Below, in pieces: positions 20,819-33,900 of a DNA stretch of 64,000 bases. Position 1 is the first letter of the stretch; every line of letters begins with the position of its first letter. Source of the stretch: Jacaranda mimosifolia (Eukaryota; Streptophyta; Magnoliopsida; Lamiales; Bignoniaceae); assembly GCA_018894105.1 (NCBI GenBank), contig CM032127.1, forward strand, positions 33,438,760 through 33,502,759, in the 5' to 3' direction. The position numbers and the translations under genes were made by a program. The notes beneath the pieces are model-generated. The model saw only the letters and a program-made list of their open reading frames with translations. It searched no databases and was not told the origin of the DNA.

Positions 20819-21905
20819 ATTTGATACCATATGTGGTTCTCACCTATGTAATTCGTTATAGGGTATGGAAAGAAAAAAGAGTTTAAATAAAGGGGATATG
20901 ATCCTCTACCTCATAAATGGAGCAAGAGTTGCTACCACAATCTAAGGCGTAATCAAGTTGGACTTAGGAGATTCTATGATTGTACTTGATCCTTATTTTT
21001 ATGTACCAAATCTTATGAAGAATGTAATTTCAATTCCCGTTTTGGATAATGAAGGATATGGTTTTTCTATATCTAATAGGAAATTAAAGGATATAAAGAA
21101 TGGTTTTTCAATTGCTCAAGGTACATTGAATAATAGATTTGTATGTTTTAAATTCTCAAAACTCATTAATGCACATTCAATCAAGTAAATAAAAATTAGA
21201 TAGCCAAGAAGACGTCATCCTTGGCATGCAAAACTTGGGCACATCTCTAGATAAACAAGATAGAAGCTCTTAAAGCACTAAATATTAGTGGCATTGAGGA
21301 ATTTTCAACTTGTGAGTCTTGTTTAAAGGGAAAAATGACCAAGGCTCATTTTGTAGGACATTTTGAGCAAAGCACAAGTCCTTTGGATTTGATCCATACG
21401 GATGTATGCGGCCCACTAAGAAACAGTGCGTGATGAGGCTCTTCTTACTTCATTACATTCACCGATGATCACACTCAATTTGGACATATGTATCTTATGA
21501 AGTACAAGTCTGAAACCTTTGAAAGGTTCAAAGAGTATAGGTGTGAAGTAGAAAAGCAAATGGAACTTAGTATTAAAACTTTTTGATTGGATCGAGGAGG
21601 AGAATACTTAAGTACTGAGTTCTTGGATTATCTAAAAGAGAATGGGATTCTATCTCAATAGACTCCACCTTGCACACCTCAACTCAATGGAGTAGCCAGG
21701 AAGAGAAATCATACCTTATTGGACATGGTACATTCCATGATGAGCTTCTCCGTTGTGCTTATATCCACTTAGGATATGCTTTAGAAATGGCAGCAAGGCT
21801 ACTAAATGTAGTACCCTCAAAAGTTTTGCTAAAGATCTCGTATGAGATGTGGTATGGCAAAGCACCCTCTTACCATTATATCAAGGTTTGGGGGTTTCCA
21901 CCTAT
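20819..21905 (+). pseudogene. Element A protease and integrase remnants
   Basis: Protease-like IFDTICGSHLCNS (active-site Gly lost, DTI for DTG) at about 20,820, a GAG-pre-integrase motif (RHPWHAKLGHIS) at 21,209, then integrase core with IHTDVCGPL and, at 21,580-21,610, DRGGEYLS. Many stops. The stretch 20,958-21,188 is one open piece. Confidence 0.8.
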
Positions 21906-22329
21906 GTGAAGAGGTTAGTGAGAGACAAGTTGGATAGTTGATCCTCCTTGTGCAAGTTTGTGGGATACCCTAGAGAGTCTATGTGTTATTATTCTAATGA
22001 TCCCTCGACACAAAAGGTGTTTGTCTAGAGGAACACTACATTTTTGGAAAATGAGTTTCTATTAGATAGAAAATGCGTTGTTATTAAACTTGATGAAGTT
22101 CAAGATGATCAATAAATCCCACAAACAGTGGAAACTAGTAAGCCTTACACAGAATCTCTACGTAGGTTGGATCAAATCAAGAAGTAACCCAAAAGGTTCA
22201 AATTTCTTCATGAGATGGGTGAATTGGATATAGATCTGAAGACCTGCAAGAAAGCTATGTTGGACATAGACTCGGGATATTGGCTTGATGTTATGAGATC
22301 CAAAATAGACTTTATGTACACCAGTAAAG

Positions 22330-23170
22330 TATGAACTTTGGTAGATCTACCAGAGGGTGTTGTACCCATTGGTTGTAAGTAGATCTATAAAAGAAAGCTA
22401 GAAGTTGATGGAGAGGTAGCAACCTTTAAGACACGACTAGTAGCAAAAGGTTATACTCAAAGACCCAGCATTGATTTCAAGGAAATCTTTTCACCAGTTG
22501 CAATATCTAAGTCCAATCAAATTCTACTTGCCTAACTGTATGTTATAACTATGAGATATGGCAAATGGATGTGAAAACTTCTTTCCTTAATGGCAACATT
22601 GAACAAGAAATCTATATAGAGCAATCACAAGGTTTTACTTCTAAAGGCAGTGAGCAAAAGGTTTGCAAACTTCATAGATCCATTTATAGACTCAAGCAAA
22701 CATCTCGAAGTTGGAACATACATTTTGATAATGAAGTCAGATCATTTGGCTTTATCAAAAATATGTATAGACCATGTGTGTATAAGAAGGCGAGTGGAAA
22801 TAGCGTACAGTTTATTATGCTTCATATCGATGACACCCTTCTCATTCAAAATGAGGTAGGAATGTTAAAATGTACTAAAGTGTGGTTATATACTCAGTTC
22901 TCCATAAAGGATTTGGGAAAGACATCCTATGTATTAGGAATAAGTATCTATAGAGATAGATTGGAAAGGATGTTGGAGCTATCCCAAACCCAGTACATTG
23001 ATAAAATACTAAAGTGGTTTAGTATGGAAGAATCCAAGAAAGCATTCATTCCCATGGGACATAGTATTCGTCTCTCTAAGTCCATGGCCCCTAAGACTGA
23101 GGCAGAGAAACAAAAGATGTCCCGTATACTTTATGTGTTCGTCATAAGGAGCATAGTGTATGCAGTTTAA
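22330..23170 (+). pseudogene. Element A reverse transcriptase remnant
   Basis: Copia RT: WQMDVKTSFLNGNIEQEIYI, QGFTSKGS, KLHRSIYRLKQTSRSW and catalytic HIDD at 22,823-22,834 where YVDD is usual. The open piece of 201 codons (22,565-23,170) is the longest surviving frame of the family in this window. Confidence 0.9.
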
Positions 23171-23815
23171 TGTACAAGATCAAATTTAACGCACGTTCTA
23201 AGTGTCACGAGCAGCTTTCAATCCAATCTCGATGAATGTCACTGGATGACTGTTAAAACAATCCTTAAGTACTTGAGAAGAACTAAGGACTTGTTTTTAG
23301 TATATGGCAATGGAGAGTTGAAACCCGAGGGGTTTTTAGATTCACATTTTCAATCTTATGTAGACGACCTAAAATCAACTCTGGATTTATATTTTACCTT
23401 AATGAGGCACGGTGAGTTGAAAGAGTTTCAAACAAGACACCACAGCCGATTCCACCACTTAGGAAGAATATATTCCAGCTTTGAAGCTGCAAAGGAAAGT
23501 GTTTGGATTAAAAACTCCATCCAAGAGCTGGATATAGTGCCTAGCTTGTGAGAGCCTATGGTTGTCTTTTGTGACAACAACGGTGTGGTTGCATAAGCTA
23601 AGGAGCCAAGATCTCATGAGTGGTTAAAGCACATTTTGAGGTGATACCATTTGATCCGAGAGATCATAGGTAGAAGCGACGTTCTAGTGGAAAGAGTTGC
23701 CTTGAAAGAGAATATAGCAGATCCACTAATAAAACCCCTATTGTAAAAGGTCTTTGAAGAACATATTAAGAAAATGGGTCTTAAGACTATGGGAATTGGC
23801 TTTAGGACGAGAGGG
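23171..23815 (+). pseudogene. Element A RNase H remnant and polypurine tract
   Basis: Copia RNase H (KYLRRTKDLFLVYGNGELK, FEAAKESVWIK, FCDNNG with breaks). It ends with GAGGGAGAT just before the 3' LTR. Confidence 0.82.
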
Positions 23816-23819
23816 AGAT

Positions 23820-24312
23820 TGTTGGAATAGTGCCCTGCAAGCCAATAAGATTGGCATGTAAACTATTTCACTTGTGATACAATTTTGATTAGATGATATT
23901 CTTTATAAATGGCCATCTTCATCTTATGCCTACATTACTTCACTGGCATTTGGTTGAAGCTCTCAGATCACACAAGATTATGGGACTTGATCACACATCC
24001 TAAGTAGTGATCATGGAATAAGTCTTATACAGTCGTGATCTTAAACATCCCAAGTTATAGAATCTCATGAGACAGGGCATCTAAGATTCAGATAAACTTG
24101 AACTGACGATGCATAATCCAAAAGTTGGATGTCGCTCCGTTCCATAAGCAAACCATATGAGATATATATGCACGTCGGTGGGTGTTTTTTAGACAACAAA
24201 GTACTGGAGACCAGCCTAAAGAATCCACTAGGTAGCTGTGGTGGTAAGTCGGTTGTGGCAAGTTCTCCAACTTACGCTAGTACATATAATTAGTCCATTT
24301 ATCTCAAATGAA
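23820..24312 (+). mobile_element. Element A 3' LTR, truncated
   Basis: Begins TGTTGGAATAGTGCCCTGCA and follows the LTR for about 490 bp. It then joins, in the AAATGAAATTTGTTTGAGAT stretch, a piece of LTR in the opposite orientation. Confidence 0.8.
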
Positions 24313-24433
24313 ATTTGTTTGAGATGAAAATTTTACAGGAACACCACAACACCTTGATGGATCTACTGTCCAAAAATCAGCTCAATTAGAACTCAAAAAG
24401 TCCACCCAGAATTACCTCCAAGTTGCTGGAGCA
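24313..24433 (-). mobile_element. LTR fragment (minus)
   Basis: GATGAAAATTTTACAGGAAC and onward matches 14,607-14,715 inside the LTR at 14,375-16,580. It is an isolated 120-bp piece between two plus-strand fragments. Confidence 0.7.
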
Positions 24434-24959
24434 ACCACAAGGTTTTACATCCAAGGGAAGTGAGCAAAAGGTTTGTAAACTCTAGAGATCCATCTATGCA
24501 CTCAAACAGGTATCCCAAAGTTGGAATATACATTTGACAAAACAGTTAAATCATTTGGCTTTGTCAAAAATGTGTATGAACATTATGTGTATAAGAAGGC
24601 TAGTGGGAGTAGCAAACAGTTTGTTATGCTTTATGTCTATGACATTATTCCAATTGGGAATGAGATAGAAATGTTATAGTGTACTAAAACTTGGTTATCT
24701 ACTCAATTCTCCATTATGAATTTAGGAAAAGCATCCTACGTATTAGGAATATGTATCTATAGAGATAAATTGAGGAGGATGTTAGGGTTTTTGCAAACCC
24801 CATACATTGACAAGATACTAAAGAGGTGTAGTATGGAAGAATCCAAGAAGGGATTCCTCTCCATGGTACATAGGTGTTCATCTTTCCAAGTCTATGGCAC
24901 CTAAGACTTACAACGAGAGACATTGATGTCCTACATACCTTATGCGTCCGCTATAGGGA
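24434..24959 (+). pseudogene. Copia reverse transcriptase fragment
   Basis: Plus-strand RT piece with QGFTSKGSEQKVCKL, LGKASYVLGICIYRDKL and YIDKILKRCSMEESKKGF, broken by stops and frameshifts. It does not continue element A in frame. It is cut by an LTR at 24,960. Confidence 0.8.
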
Positions 24960-26470
24960 TGTAAGACTAATGATCCAATTTAAAACATTTAAAAACTAAA
25001 ATCTAACTTAGTTTACACCACCACAAGGATCTAAATCATGCCAATATAATGGATTAAAGTCATATTATTACCTCTAAAGCAAAATCAAACCAAAACTTGA
25101 AGTGTTGCTTCCTTTCCTAAAAGCACAGATAGCTTCTGAAGGTGTGATCAACTTTTGATCGAGCAAATCACTTTGAATTCAAGCCAAATATGGACTAAAT
25201 TTTCTCCAAGTCAATGGAGAATGTCTAGTAAAATTTTCAGCACTAAAATCCTTTGGCAAGACCTCAAACAGAATCCAGAAAGCCACTATTGGAATAGAGG
25301 ATCACCAAAGCTAGCAATCCGAACTTCATCTTGCCTCTAATACTAAAGTCCACACACCGTTGGACAATCCCTTTTCTCCTTAATTCAGTTGGAAAAACTA
25401 AGAAGAAAGAGAGCTTGGCTGGAGGCCAAAAATGGTGAGGGAGGTGAAGAAGAGAGTGAAACCTCAACTCATGAGAAAATCACAACTTTGGAGGGAATTT
25501 TGGATCTAACTTTTAGATGCACAAAATGTGTGAATGAATCTCTTGGGGCCATTCCCCTCTATATCTATATATATATGGAGGATGGTATATGGCGCCCTTC
25601 CTTGAGGATGGTGTGATGCCACCTTGGCATCACACCATCCTCAAGGAGGGGCACCACCTAAGTATGCCAACTTGCAAGCATCTTGCAAGTTGCATGTGAA
25701 TATGTGTTGAATGTTTAAATTTAATTTGGAATCTACATTTCATGTTATGAAATGTCTACCAAATAAATTCTAATTTCACACCAAATGAACATTTCACTTG
25801 AATTCTCCCCTTAAAATCACTTCTTCACTTTAATTAAATTAACCAGTTTAATTTAATTAAACTTTGACTTAACCGTTAAGTGAACTAACTTAACTCTTTA
25901 AACTAGTTTTTGTTAACTTAACTCTTTAAGTTAACTTGACCAAAAACTCACGTGGCACCAAATCAAATTAACACTTAATTTAATTGGTCTTAATTTCACT
26001 CAGGTCAAAGGACTAATTATATGCACTAGCATAAGCTATAGAACTTGCCACTATGGCTACCTAGTGGATACTCCGAGCGGGTCTCCAATGCTATGTTATT
26101 TAACAATCACCCACTAATATGCACACATATCTCATATGGTTTGCTTATGGAATAGAGCAACATCCAACCCTTGGATTGTGCATTGTTAGTGCAAGTTTAT
26201 CTTAATCTTAGATACCCTATCTCATAAGATTCTATGACTTGGGATGTTTAAGATCACGACTTTGTAAGACTTATTACATGATCACCTTCTAGTGCGTGAC
26301 AAAGTCCTGTAGTCTTGTGTGATCTAAAGGCTTCAACCAAATGCTAGTGAAATAATATAAGCATAATATGAAGATGGTCATTTATAAAGAATATCATTCA
26401 ACCAAGATTGTATCACAAGCAAAATAATTTACATGCCAATCTTATTGGCTTGTGGGGTACTATTCCAACA
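24960..26470 (-). mobile_element. Copia-family LTR (1.5 kb, minus)
   Basis: Starts TGTAAGACTAATGATCC and ends CTATTCCAACA. It contains the TATA-like stretch (25,559-25,578) and next to it the inverted repeat GGATGGTGTGATGCC / GGCATCACACCATCC (about 25,606-25,641). It is shorter than 2.2 kb by an internal deletion near 25,985. Confidence 0.78.
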
Positions 26471-26616
26471 AAAATCACCTTTGACAACATGAACTTCTCA
26501 TACCTTGTTTGCTTTACAACTCTTGTAAACTTTAACCAAGGTACTATTCATGTATCCTTGATACTTTTGAAGTTTGTAGATGTCACCATGAGATTTATAG
26601 GATAAGACGATCCTTA
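26471..26616 (-). pseudogene. Copia gag fragment
   Basis: Bases 26,471-26,610 match 33,537-33,680 in element B (AACTTCTCATACCTTGTTTG and onward). It is an older copy of gag interrupted by element B's LTR. Confidence 0.72.
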
Positions 26617-28879
26617 TGAAAGCAAATAAGGCACTAGGATCCAATAATAAAACTTCAAAAGCTCAAATAAACTAGTGCTTACAAGCAACCAAGGATCTAA
26701 ACATGCTTTAGGATTCATATTTGGTTGAAGAGTTACCTTGAAAAGCAAAATCCAAAGGTAGATTGAATAACTCCTTCTTCAAATAGAATCTGCCAAACAG
26801 TGGCACAGTTCGAAGTAAGCAACTTTTGCACAATTCAAAACTCTCCAAAAATACTAAAAAAATTCCAGTTGATGGTAAACTCCTTTAGGAAGCTGCTAGA
26901 ATAAATGTTAGATTGAAACTCCTTCCGGATCTCTTGAAAAAAAATCAACAAGAAACTAGTCTTGCAGGTGGATCTCCAAAGGCTTAGCAAACCATTTGTT
27001 TTACCTCTATCGAAATGATCCACAAACCAATCAAAATCTTAAAACTCCCTACTTTTAGCTGGAGAAAGAAAGGTGAGTTGATAGAGAGAGATTTTTGGGC
27101 GAGGAGAAGAAGAGGAAGGTTATCTTCAACACATGAATGAACACCTTGAAAATGGAGGAAAAAATGAGAATATAATTCTTTACTTGCTAATTGCTGGATG
27201 CCGTACCCCCCAATCTATATCTATATATAGAGTGAGGAAGGTGTGATGCTAAGAGGGTGGCATCACACCTTCCTCAAAGGGGGACGGGTGGGGTGGGGTG
27301 GTGGGGACCGCCAACATGCATTCCTTGCATGCTTAGTTGGCAAATTCAAATCAAATTTGAATTTATATGCATTTCAATTACATTTGAAATCTAATTTTAA
27401 ATTAATTAAATGCCACACTAAAATGATCCTATCATTTGAATTTTCCATCCAAAATATATTCTTTTCATTAATTAAATTCAAAATTTTAATTTAATTAATT
27501 AATCTTTGACTTAACTCTTAAGTCAACTAGTTTAAATCTTTAAGCTTAATTTTGTTAACTCTTTAAGTTAACTTGATCAATTAATGCTCACAAGGTATCA
27601 AATAATTAACTCTTTAATTATTGGTCTAATTTAACTCTTTAAATTAGTTGATCAACTTAACAATTAAATTAATCAAGCCAAAATTGACCTAAATTTTTAG
27701 TCACCCACAATCGGTCTCTATGGATTGAATTTTCTAACACTTAGAAAGTTCATCCATTACTTAAGAAATGTAATTGGCTTTTGTGTGCTACTTGATAGGT
27801 TATATCGTTCATTGGATATGGCCTCACAACTCCTTGTGACTTTTAAATATTATATATTCCTTTTAGTTTAAAACTCCATTAATCTAATCGATTTAATTCA
27901 ACTAATCTCCATTAATGGAAGAGTACCCAATCTCCGAGGTCGACGTCCAACCTCAAGCCCATGGAGCCCAACTAATTGGCTGAAATGAATGCTTTTGGAT
28001 AGTTATTATAGCTCTACATGTATTATGCAAATATGGTCCTTCCGTCTCCTATCTTCTGAAAGACGCCTAAGGTAAGATATTTATCTACTCCCTATTAGCC
28101 TCAATACTATATCTCTGTTCCCAATGTTCAATTCCACTTTATGACCTTATTTTTGGAAAACTCTTTTACTAAATGGTCACACTGCCTTGCGTAAGGACTC
28201 TTTGGAATTGATCATTATAGAATACATTGGTGATGCACTCGTCCTTCACAAAGATGTGGAGTCGAATTTCATCTTAGATCTCACAACCTCCATGTCTAAG
28301 TACCTTATGCCCAATCACCACCCGAATGGCCTACTAGGTGACCAAGAAGGACTCAAAGCATGAGGACCTAAACACAAGGTTACTGTGGATCCTTATGTGA
28401 AAGGACTAATTATATGCACTAGCATAAGCTGGATAATTTACCACTATCGACTTGCCACTTCGGCTATCTAATGGATTCTCAGGGTGGGCCTTCAGTACCT
28501 TGTTTCCTAACAAGCACCCACTAATATGTTTTCATATCTCATATGGGAATGCTCATGGAACTGCGCAATATCCAACTCCTTGAATCTATGCATCGTTAGT
28601 GCAAGTCTATTCGAATCTTAGATGTCTTATCTCGTAAGATCCTATGACTTAAAAGATTTAAGATCATGACTATGTAAGACTTATTCCATGATCACCACCT
28701 AGTGCATGACCAAGTCCCATAGTCTTATGTGTCTAAGGGCTTCAACCAAATGCTTGTGAAGTAAATATAAACATAAGATAAAGATAGCCATATTATGAAT
28801 ATCATTTAATCAACATTGTATCACAAGTGAAATAGCTTACAACGACAATCCAATTAGCTTGCGGAACACTATTCCAACA
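26617..28879 (-). mobile_element. Element B 3' LTR
   Basis: TGAAAGCAAATAAGGCACTA to ACTATTCCAACA. TATA-like CTATATCTATATATAG at 27,214-27,229, followed by AAGGTGTGATGC...GGCATCACACCTT (27,238-27,273). Multiple AAGTTAACTT-type palindromes lie at 27,500-27,660. Confidence 0.82.
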
Positions 28880-29560
28880 ATTCCCTACTTGCCCTAAAGC
28901 TAATTCCCATAGCCTTAAGACCCGTGTTCTCAAGATGTCATTCAAAGGCTGTTTGCATTTAGGGGTTTAGACAATGGTTTTGCTATATTCTCTTCTAAGG
29001 CAACTATTTCCACTCAGTTGTTCTATCAAATGATATCATATATCAAATGATAATATGTTTATTTGTGTTTGGATCACTGATGAGAACTTTGCTCAAGTCT
29101 TAAGTTGTTTTTAAAAGATAATCATAGGCTCATGCACGCTAAGCACTACATCCAACTCTTGGATGAAGTTTTTATCCAAATACCTTCATTTGCAGTTTCC
29201 AAAACCACAATTTATTTCACCTAAGTAGTAATCTCAGTCGTGGTATCTTATTTGGAACTCTTCCAACTTACCATGATTCCATTAAGGAAAAATTTAAATT
29301 CAAAAGTGGATTCTAGGTCATCTACATTAGATTGGAAACTAGAATCCAAAAACCCATTGAGTTTCAATTATCCATTGTCGTATACCAAAAAATAAGTCTA
29401 TAGTGTTTCTCAAGTACTTTAGGATTATTTTAACGGCCATCCATTGACACTCACTGGGGTTGGATTAGAAATGACTTGTAACACTCAGAGTGTGTGCCAC
29501 ATCCGTTCTTGTACATTCAATGGCATATAATATGCTCCGCATAAAGTATGTGGAACATTC
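28880..29560 (-). pseudogene. Element B RNase H remnant
   Basis: Minus strand carries the polypurine tract next to the LTR and a decayed RNase H domain. The frame is not open for any length. Its sequence parallels 16,581-17,234 and 42,050-42,480. Confidence 0.7.
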
Positions 29561-29587
29561 TATATCTCTTGTTGTTAGTCTTAGGGG

Positions 29588-30490
29588 TCATAGGCTTGGA
29601 GAGACTAATGCCCTATCCCATGGGAAGAAACCACTCTTGGATTCTTCCATGCTAAAACTCCTTAATATCTTGTCAATGTATGATGTTTGGGAAAGCCCCA
29701 GCATCCTCTCCGATCTATCTCTATAAATACATATTCTCAATATATAGGATAGTTCTCCCAAATCCTTCACAGAGAATTGTGTAGATAACCATGTTTTAGT
29801 ATACTCTAACATTTCTCTTTCATTCTCAATGAGCAGAATGTTATCGACATAAAGTAAAATAAATTGTATACTATTCCCACTAGCCTTCTAGAACATACAA
29901 GGTTCATATACATTTTTGACAAAGCCAAACGATTTCACTTTCTAATCAAAATATATGTTCCAGGTTTAGGACACCTATTTGAGTCCACAAATGGATCTCT
30001 GGAGTTTACAAACCTTTTGCTTACTCTCCTTGGATGTAAAACCTTGTGGTTGCTCCATATAGATTTCTTCTTCAATGTTTCCATTAAGGAAAGTGGTTTT
30101 CACATCCATTTGCCATATCTCATAGTCATAATATGCTACTATGGCAAGCAAAATCCAAATAGGCTTAGGCATTGTGACCGATGCAAAGGTTTCCTCAAAA
30201 TTAAAATTGGGTCTTAGAGTGTAACCTTTTGCTACTAGTGACGCCTTAAAGGCCACTACCTCTCCATCGACTCCTAGCCTTTGCTTATAGATCCACTTGC
30301 AACCAATGGAAACAATTCCCTTCGGTGGATCTACCAAAGTCCATACTTTGTTGGAGTTCATGGAGTCCATTTTGGATTTTATGGCGTTAAGCCAATGTCT
30401 TGAGTCTATGTCTAACATAACTTCCTCATAAGCCTTCAAATCACTATCCGATTGGCCCGTCTCATGAACGAATTCAAACCTTTTGGGTTA
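29588..30490 (-). pseudogene. Element B reverse transcriptase remnant
   Basis: Minus-strand RT with VWTLVDPPKGIVSIGCKWIY, MDVKTTFLNGNIEEEIYMEQ and LGLSQTSYIDKIL. The catalytic box near 29,840-29,851 reads YVDN, so the second catalytic Asp has become Asn. A frameshift separates 29,812 from 29,975. Confidence 0.88.
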
Positions 30491-30899
30491 CTTCTTAATT
30501 TGGTCTGACCTTTTTAGAAGTTGTATGTGAGGTTTTTATTGATATTTACTTGTTTCTATCACTTATGGGATTTTAGGGATCATATTAAACTTCACCAAGT
30601 TCAATTACAAAGCCTTTTCTATCTAATAGAAATTTCTTTTCCAAAAAGGTGGCATTTCTTGAAACAAACACCCTTTGCTTTAAGGGATCATTAAATTAAT
30701 GACCCAAAGACTCTCTTGGGTATCCCATAAACTTGCACAAGGTGGATCTACTATCCAACTTGTCTCCCACTAAACATCTGACATAGGTGGGAGACCCCCA
30801 AACTTTTAGATAATGGTAAGAGGATGCTTTACCATACCACATCTTATGCAGCGTCTATGGTATAGACTTTGAAGGTACTACACTTAGTGACTTCGCGCC

Positions 30900-31440
30900 A
30901 ATTTTTAAGGCGTATCCCTAAAAGGATATAGGCACATCAGAAAAAACTCATCATGGAACGTACCATGTCTAACAAAGTATGATTTCTCCTTTCGACTACT
31001 CTATTATTTTAGGGTGTGCCGAATGGAGTCCATTGAAAGAGAATCACATTCTTCTTTAGATAATCCCAGAATTTGGTACTTAAGTTTCTCCCCCTCGATC
31101 CGATCGAAGTGCTTTAACACTAAGTTGCTTTTTGCTTTTCCACTTCATTCCTATACTCTTTAAACTTTTCAAAGGTTTCGGACTTGTGCTTCATAAGACA
31201 CATATGTTCGTAACAACTATAATCATTGGTAAAGGTGATGAAGTAGGAATAGCCTCCTTTCACACTAATTCTTAGTAGGCTACAAACATCCCTATGGATA
31301 AAATTCAAAGGACTTGTAGTGCACATCATTTGTCCTACAAAAAGAGCCTTTGTTATTTTTCCCTTTAAATAAGATTCACAAATAGGAAGGTTTTCAATGC
31401 CACTAACATTTAGTGCTTTGAGAGCTTCTAACTTGTTCAT
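30900..31440 (-). pseudogene. Element B integrase remnant
   Basis: Minus-strand integrase with SYLKGKITKALF, FIHRDVC (first catalytic Asp region) and YSYFITFTNDYS. About 107 codons are open at 31,120-31,440. Frameshifts occur towards 30,500. Confidence 0.82.
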
Positions 31441-32061
31441 CTTATTTTAAAAAATATGTCCAAGTCTTGCGTGTCATAACATAGCATCTTCTTGGATATC
31501 TATTTTTCTTACTTTGTTGAATATGCATTAGTGATGGTTGAGAATCCAAAAAATGTATAATCCTTTGTTAAGTGTACTATAAGCATCTAAAGAATCCATT
31601 CTTTAATGCCTTCAATCTCCCATTTGACATAGAAGGATCAAATCCTTCGCTATTTAAAATAGGAATTGAAATAATGTTCTCAACAATATATAATACATAT
31701 TAACTAAGGTTCAATACAATAATGGAGTTCCTATATCTAACTTATTATACACCTTTGGCTTTAGCCATAACTCTTGCTCCTTAGCTAAGGCGTTGGATTA
31801 TATCCCTATCACTAGGTCTTATTCTTCTTTTCTATTCTTTGTAACAACTTACAAAGATAATAACCACATGCGATATCATATATTCATGGGGAAGAATTTA
31901 TCCTAAAATACACTTCAATGATGCACATACCCTTCTCAAGGGTTGCAAGGTACCCCTAGCAATTTTGCTTTCAATTGCCTATATCGCCAAAGTAGAAACA
32001 AGTAATATCAATTGTATCCTGTATAATCTTCTTGACTCCTCCGAATGCCTTTAATGGTTGC
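31441..32061 (-). pseudogene. Element B protease/gag end, degenerate
   Basis: Low-quality minus-strand protease and gag-end remains (for example the tail homologous to 20,770-21,230). No clear motif is left. Confidence 0.5.
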
Positions 32062-33259
32062 CACTACAAAAAAATTTGCCTTTTACGATGGTTAATTGTG
32101 TGTAGTAAATAGTTATTAAGTGTAGTAAAAAGTTATTAACTACACTTCTGCTACACTTTTTTAGTCATGGGCATTGCGAGCGAGGTAAAAGTTTAGCTAC
32201 GCTTTTTTAATTGTGGTAATTGATTTTTGCTACAAAATTATCTTCTATTATTACAAATTTAATGTGTGGTAAAATGATATCAAATACACCACTATCTTTT
32301 ACTACAGTAAAAAAAAAAAGTATAGTATATAGCAGTTAATTGCTACACTTTGAAAAGTGTAGTAAATACTTAAATTATTTTTCACCACAAAAACCAATTA
32401 ATTTGGAGAGTTTACCTTTTTTATTTATGTACACACGAACAGTAGGAGCTTATCAGGATTCAAACTCTTAACCTTATTCTTATACGTGTGAAAGTGATGC
32501 CACTAGGCCAATGATCACTTTGTTGTTAGTGAGCTAATTTAAATATATTTGATTACTTAATCAACTCTTTTTTAATAATAAAAGTTATTGGAGACAAATG
32601 TTTATTTTGCCTCCAAATTTAGGGTTTTCTTACTGTTTTGAGGAACTTTACTAGTTAGCTAAATTAAGAATTTGATTAATTAATCAAATAATTTTTAATA
32701 ATAAAAATTATAGGGAATTTTTTATTTACCTCTACTTTTATTAATTAAAACCATGAATAGTTGGTAACTTTTTAGGCGTTTTATTTGTTAATTTAGAATT
32801 TAATTAAGTAATTAATTAATATTTTAATAATAAAACTTGGAAGCAATTTTTAAATTCACCTTGAATATTATTTATTAAGCATTACTTGCAACATATTTTT
32901 TTTCTTTTCTAGTGAATTTTTTTTTTATTTAAGATCTTAAACTTTGCCTTCAAATTTACACAAGTTTCATTGTTTTTACTTCACTAATGAAAAAGTATGG
33001 TTAGTTCATTAACTTTTTGTTACAGTTTATGTAAAATTGTGGTAAATATACAATATTATTCACTTCATATAAAAACTATAGTAAATAAGTATATTTTTTG
33101 CTACGATAAGGTGAAGTATAGTATTTAATATAACTTTTACCACACATTTGGAATTTTATACTACAATAGTAAAATCATAGCAAATAATCCTTTTTTACTA
33201 CATTATTTTTAGTGAAGTAAATAATATTGTAGCAAAAAAAAGCATATTTTCTTGTAGTG
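32062..33259. mobile_element. Non-autonomous CACTA (CMC) DNA transposon
   Basis: Starts CACTACAAAAAAATTTGCC and ends with the inverse of CACTACAAGAAAATATGC, a CACTA-type terminal inverted repeat. The flanks carry a 3-bp target duplication TGC (32,059-32,061 and 33,260-33,262). The interior has repeated subterminal motifs such as GTGTAGTAAA and TGCTACACTT on both sides, and no transposase. It split the coding region of element B. Confidence 0.9.
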
Positions 33260-33262
33260 TGC

Positions 33263-33900
33263 TTTCCCCTTAGAGGAAGAACTTTTCTACCTTTTACGTC
33301 TCTTTCTAGCACCCATAGGGCCCATAGACTTGGAGGAGGAAGCAAGCATCAATGGTATGCCCTTGTCATAGTAATCTCCATCTAGATCAACATTTTGATC
33401 AATAAAACTCGAAAAGGATGTAAAGATCAAATCCTCATATAGATCATTGTCCATACATCCAAGTTGAAAAGCTTTTCCAAGCCTAATCATCTTTAGACCA
33501 TAGTTGATGACACACGACTTCGCATCCATCCTAGCTTGAAAAATCTCCTTTGACAATATAAATTTCTCATCCCTTGTTTGCTTTACAACTCTTATAAACT
33601 TTAACCGAGGTATAATTCATGTGTCCTTGAGACTTTTAAAGTGTGTAGATGCCATCATGAGACTATGGGATATGATGATTCTTAACCCAATTCGTGAACT
33701 TTTCACGTGTCTCTTGATATACTATAATCCGTATGGAATTAGGAGCACCTTGATATAGGACATATATCCGCTTCTAGGAATCTAGAACAATTTTAGAGGT
33801 TAAGTCAATCATGGTAGTTTGGCCCAGTTGGTTTATAGGTTTCTAAAATAACGTGGAGTGGATTTTTGGTCATTTTCTTAAGATCTCACAAATCCTCAAA
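33263..33900 (-). pseudogene. Element B gag remnant
   Basis: Minus-strand gag (FQARMDAKSCVINYGLKMIR, LGKAFQLGCMDNDLYEDLIF, Lys/Arg-rich end). It is truncated by the CACTA insertion on one side and breaks upstream. Confidence 0.78.

Larger units (their letters stand above)
17235..24312 (+). mobile_element. Element A: degenerate Ty1/copia retrotransposon
   Basis: Plus-strand element with a shortened 5' LTR (17,235-18,094), primer-binding site, an approximately 1.9-kb leader, gag, protease, integrase, reverse transcriptase and RNase H in Ty1/copia order, and a truncated 3' LTR (23,820-24,312). All frames are interrupted by stops and frameshifts, so it cannot move by itself. Confidence 0.85.
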
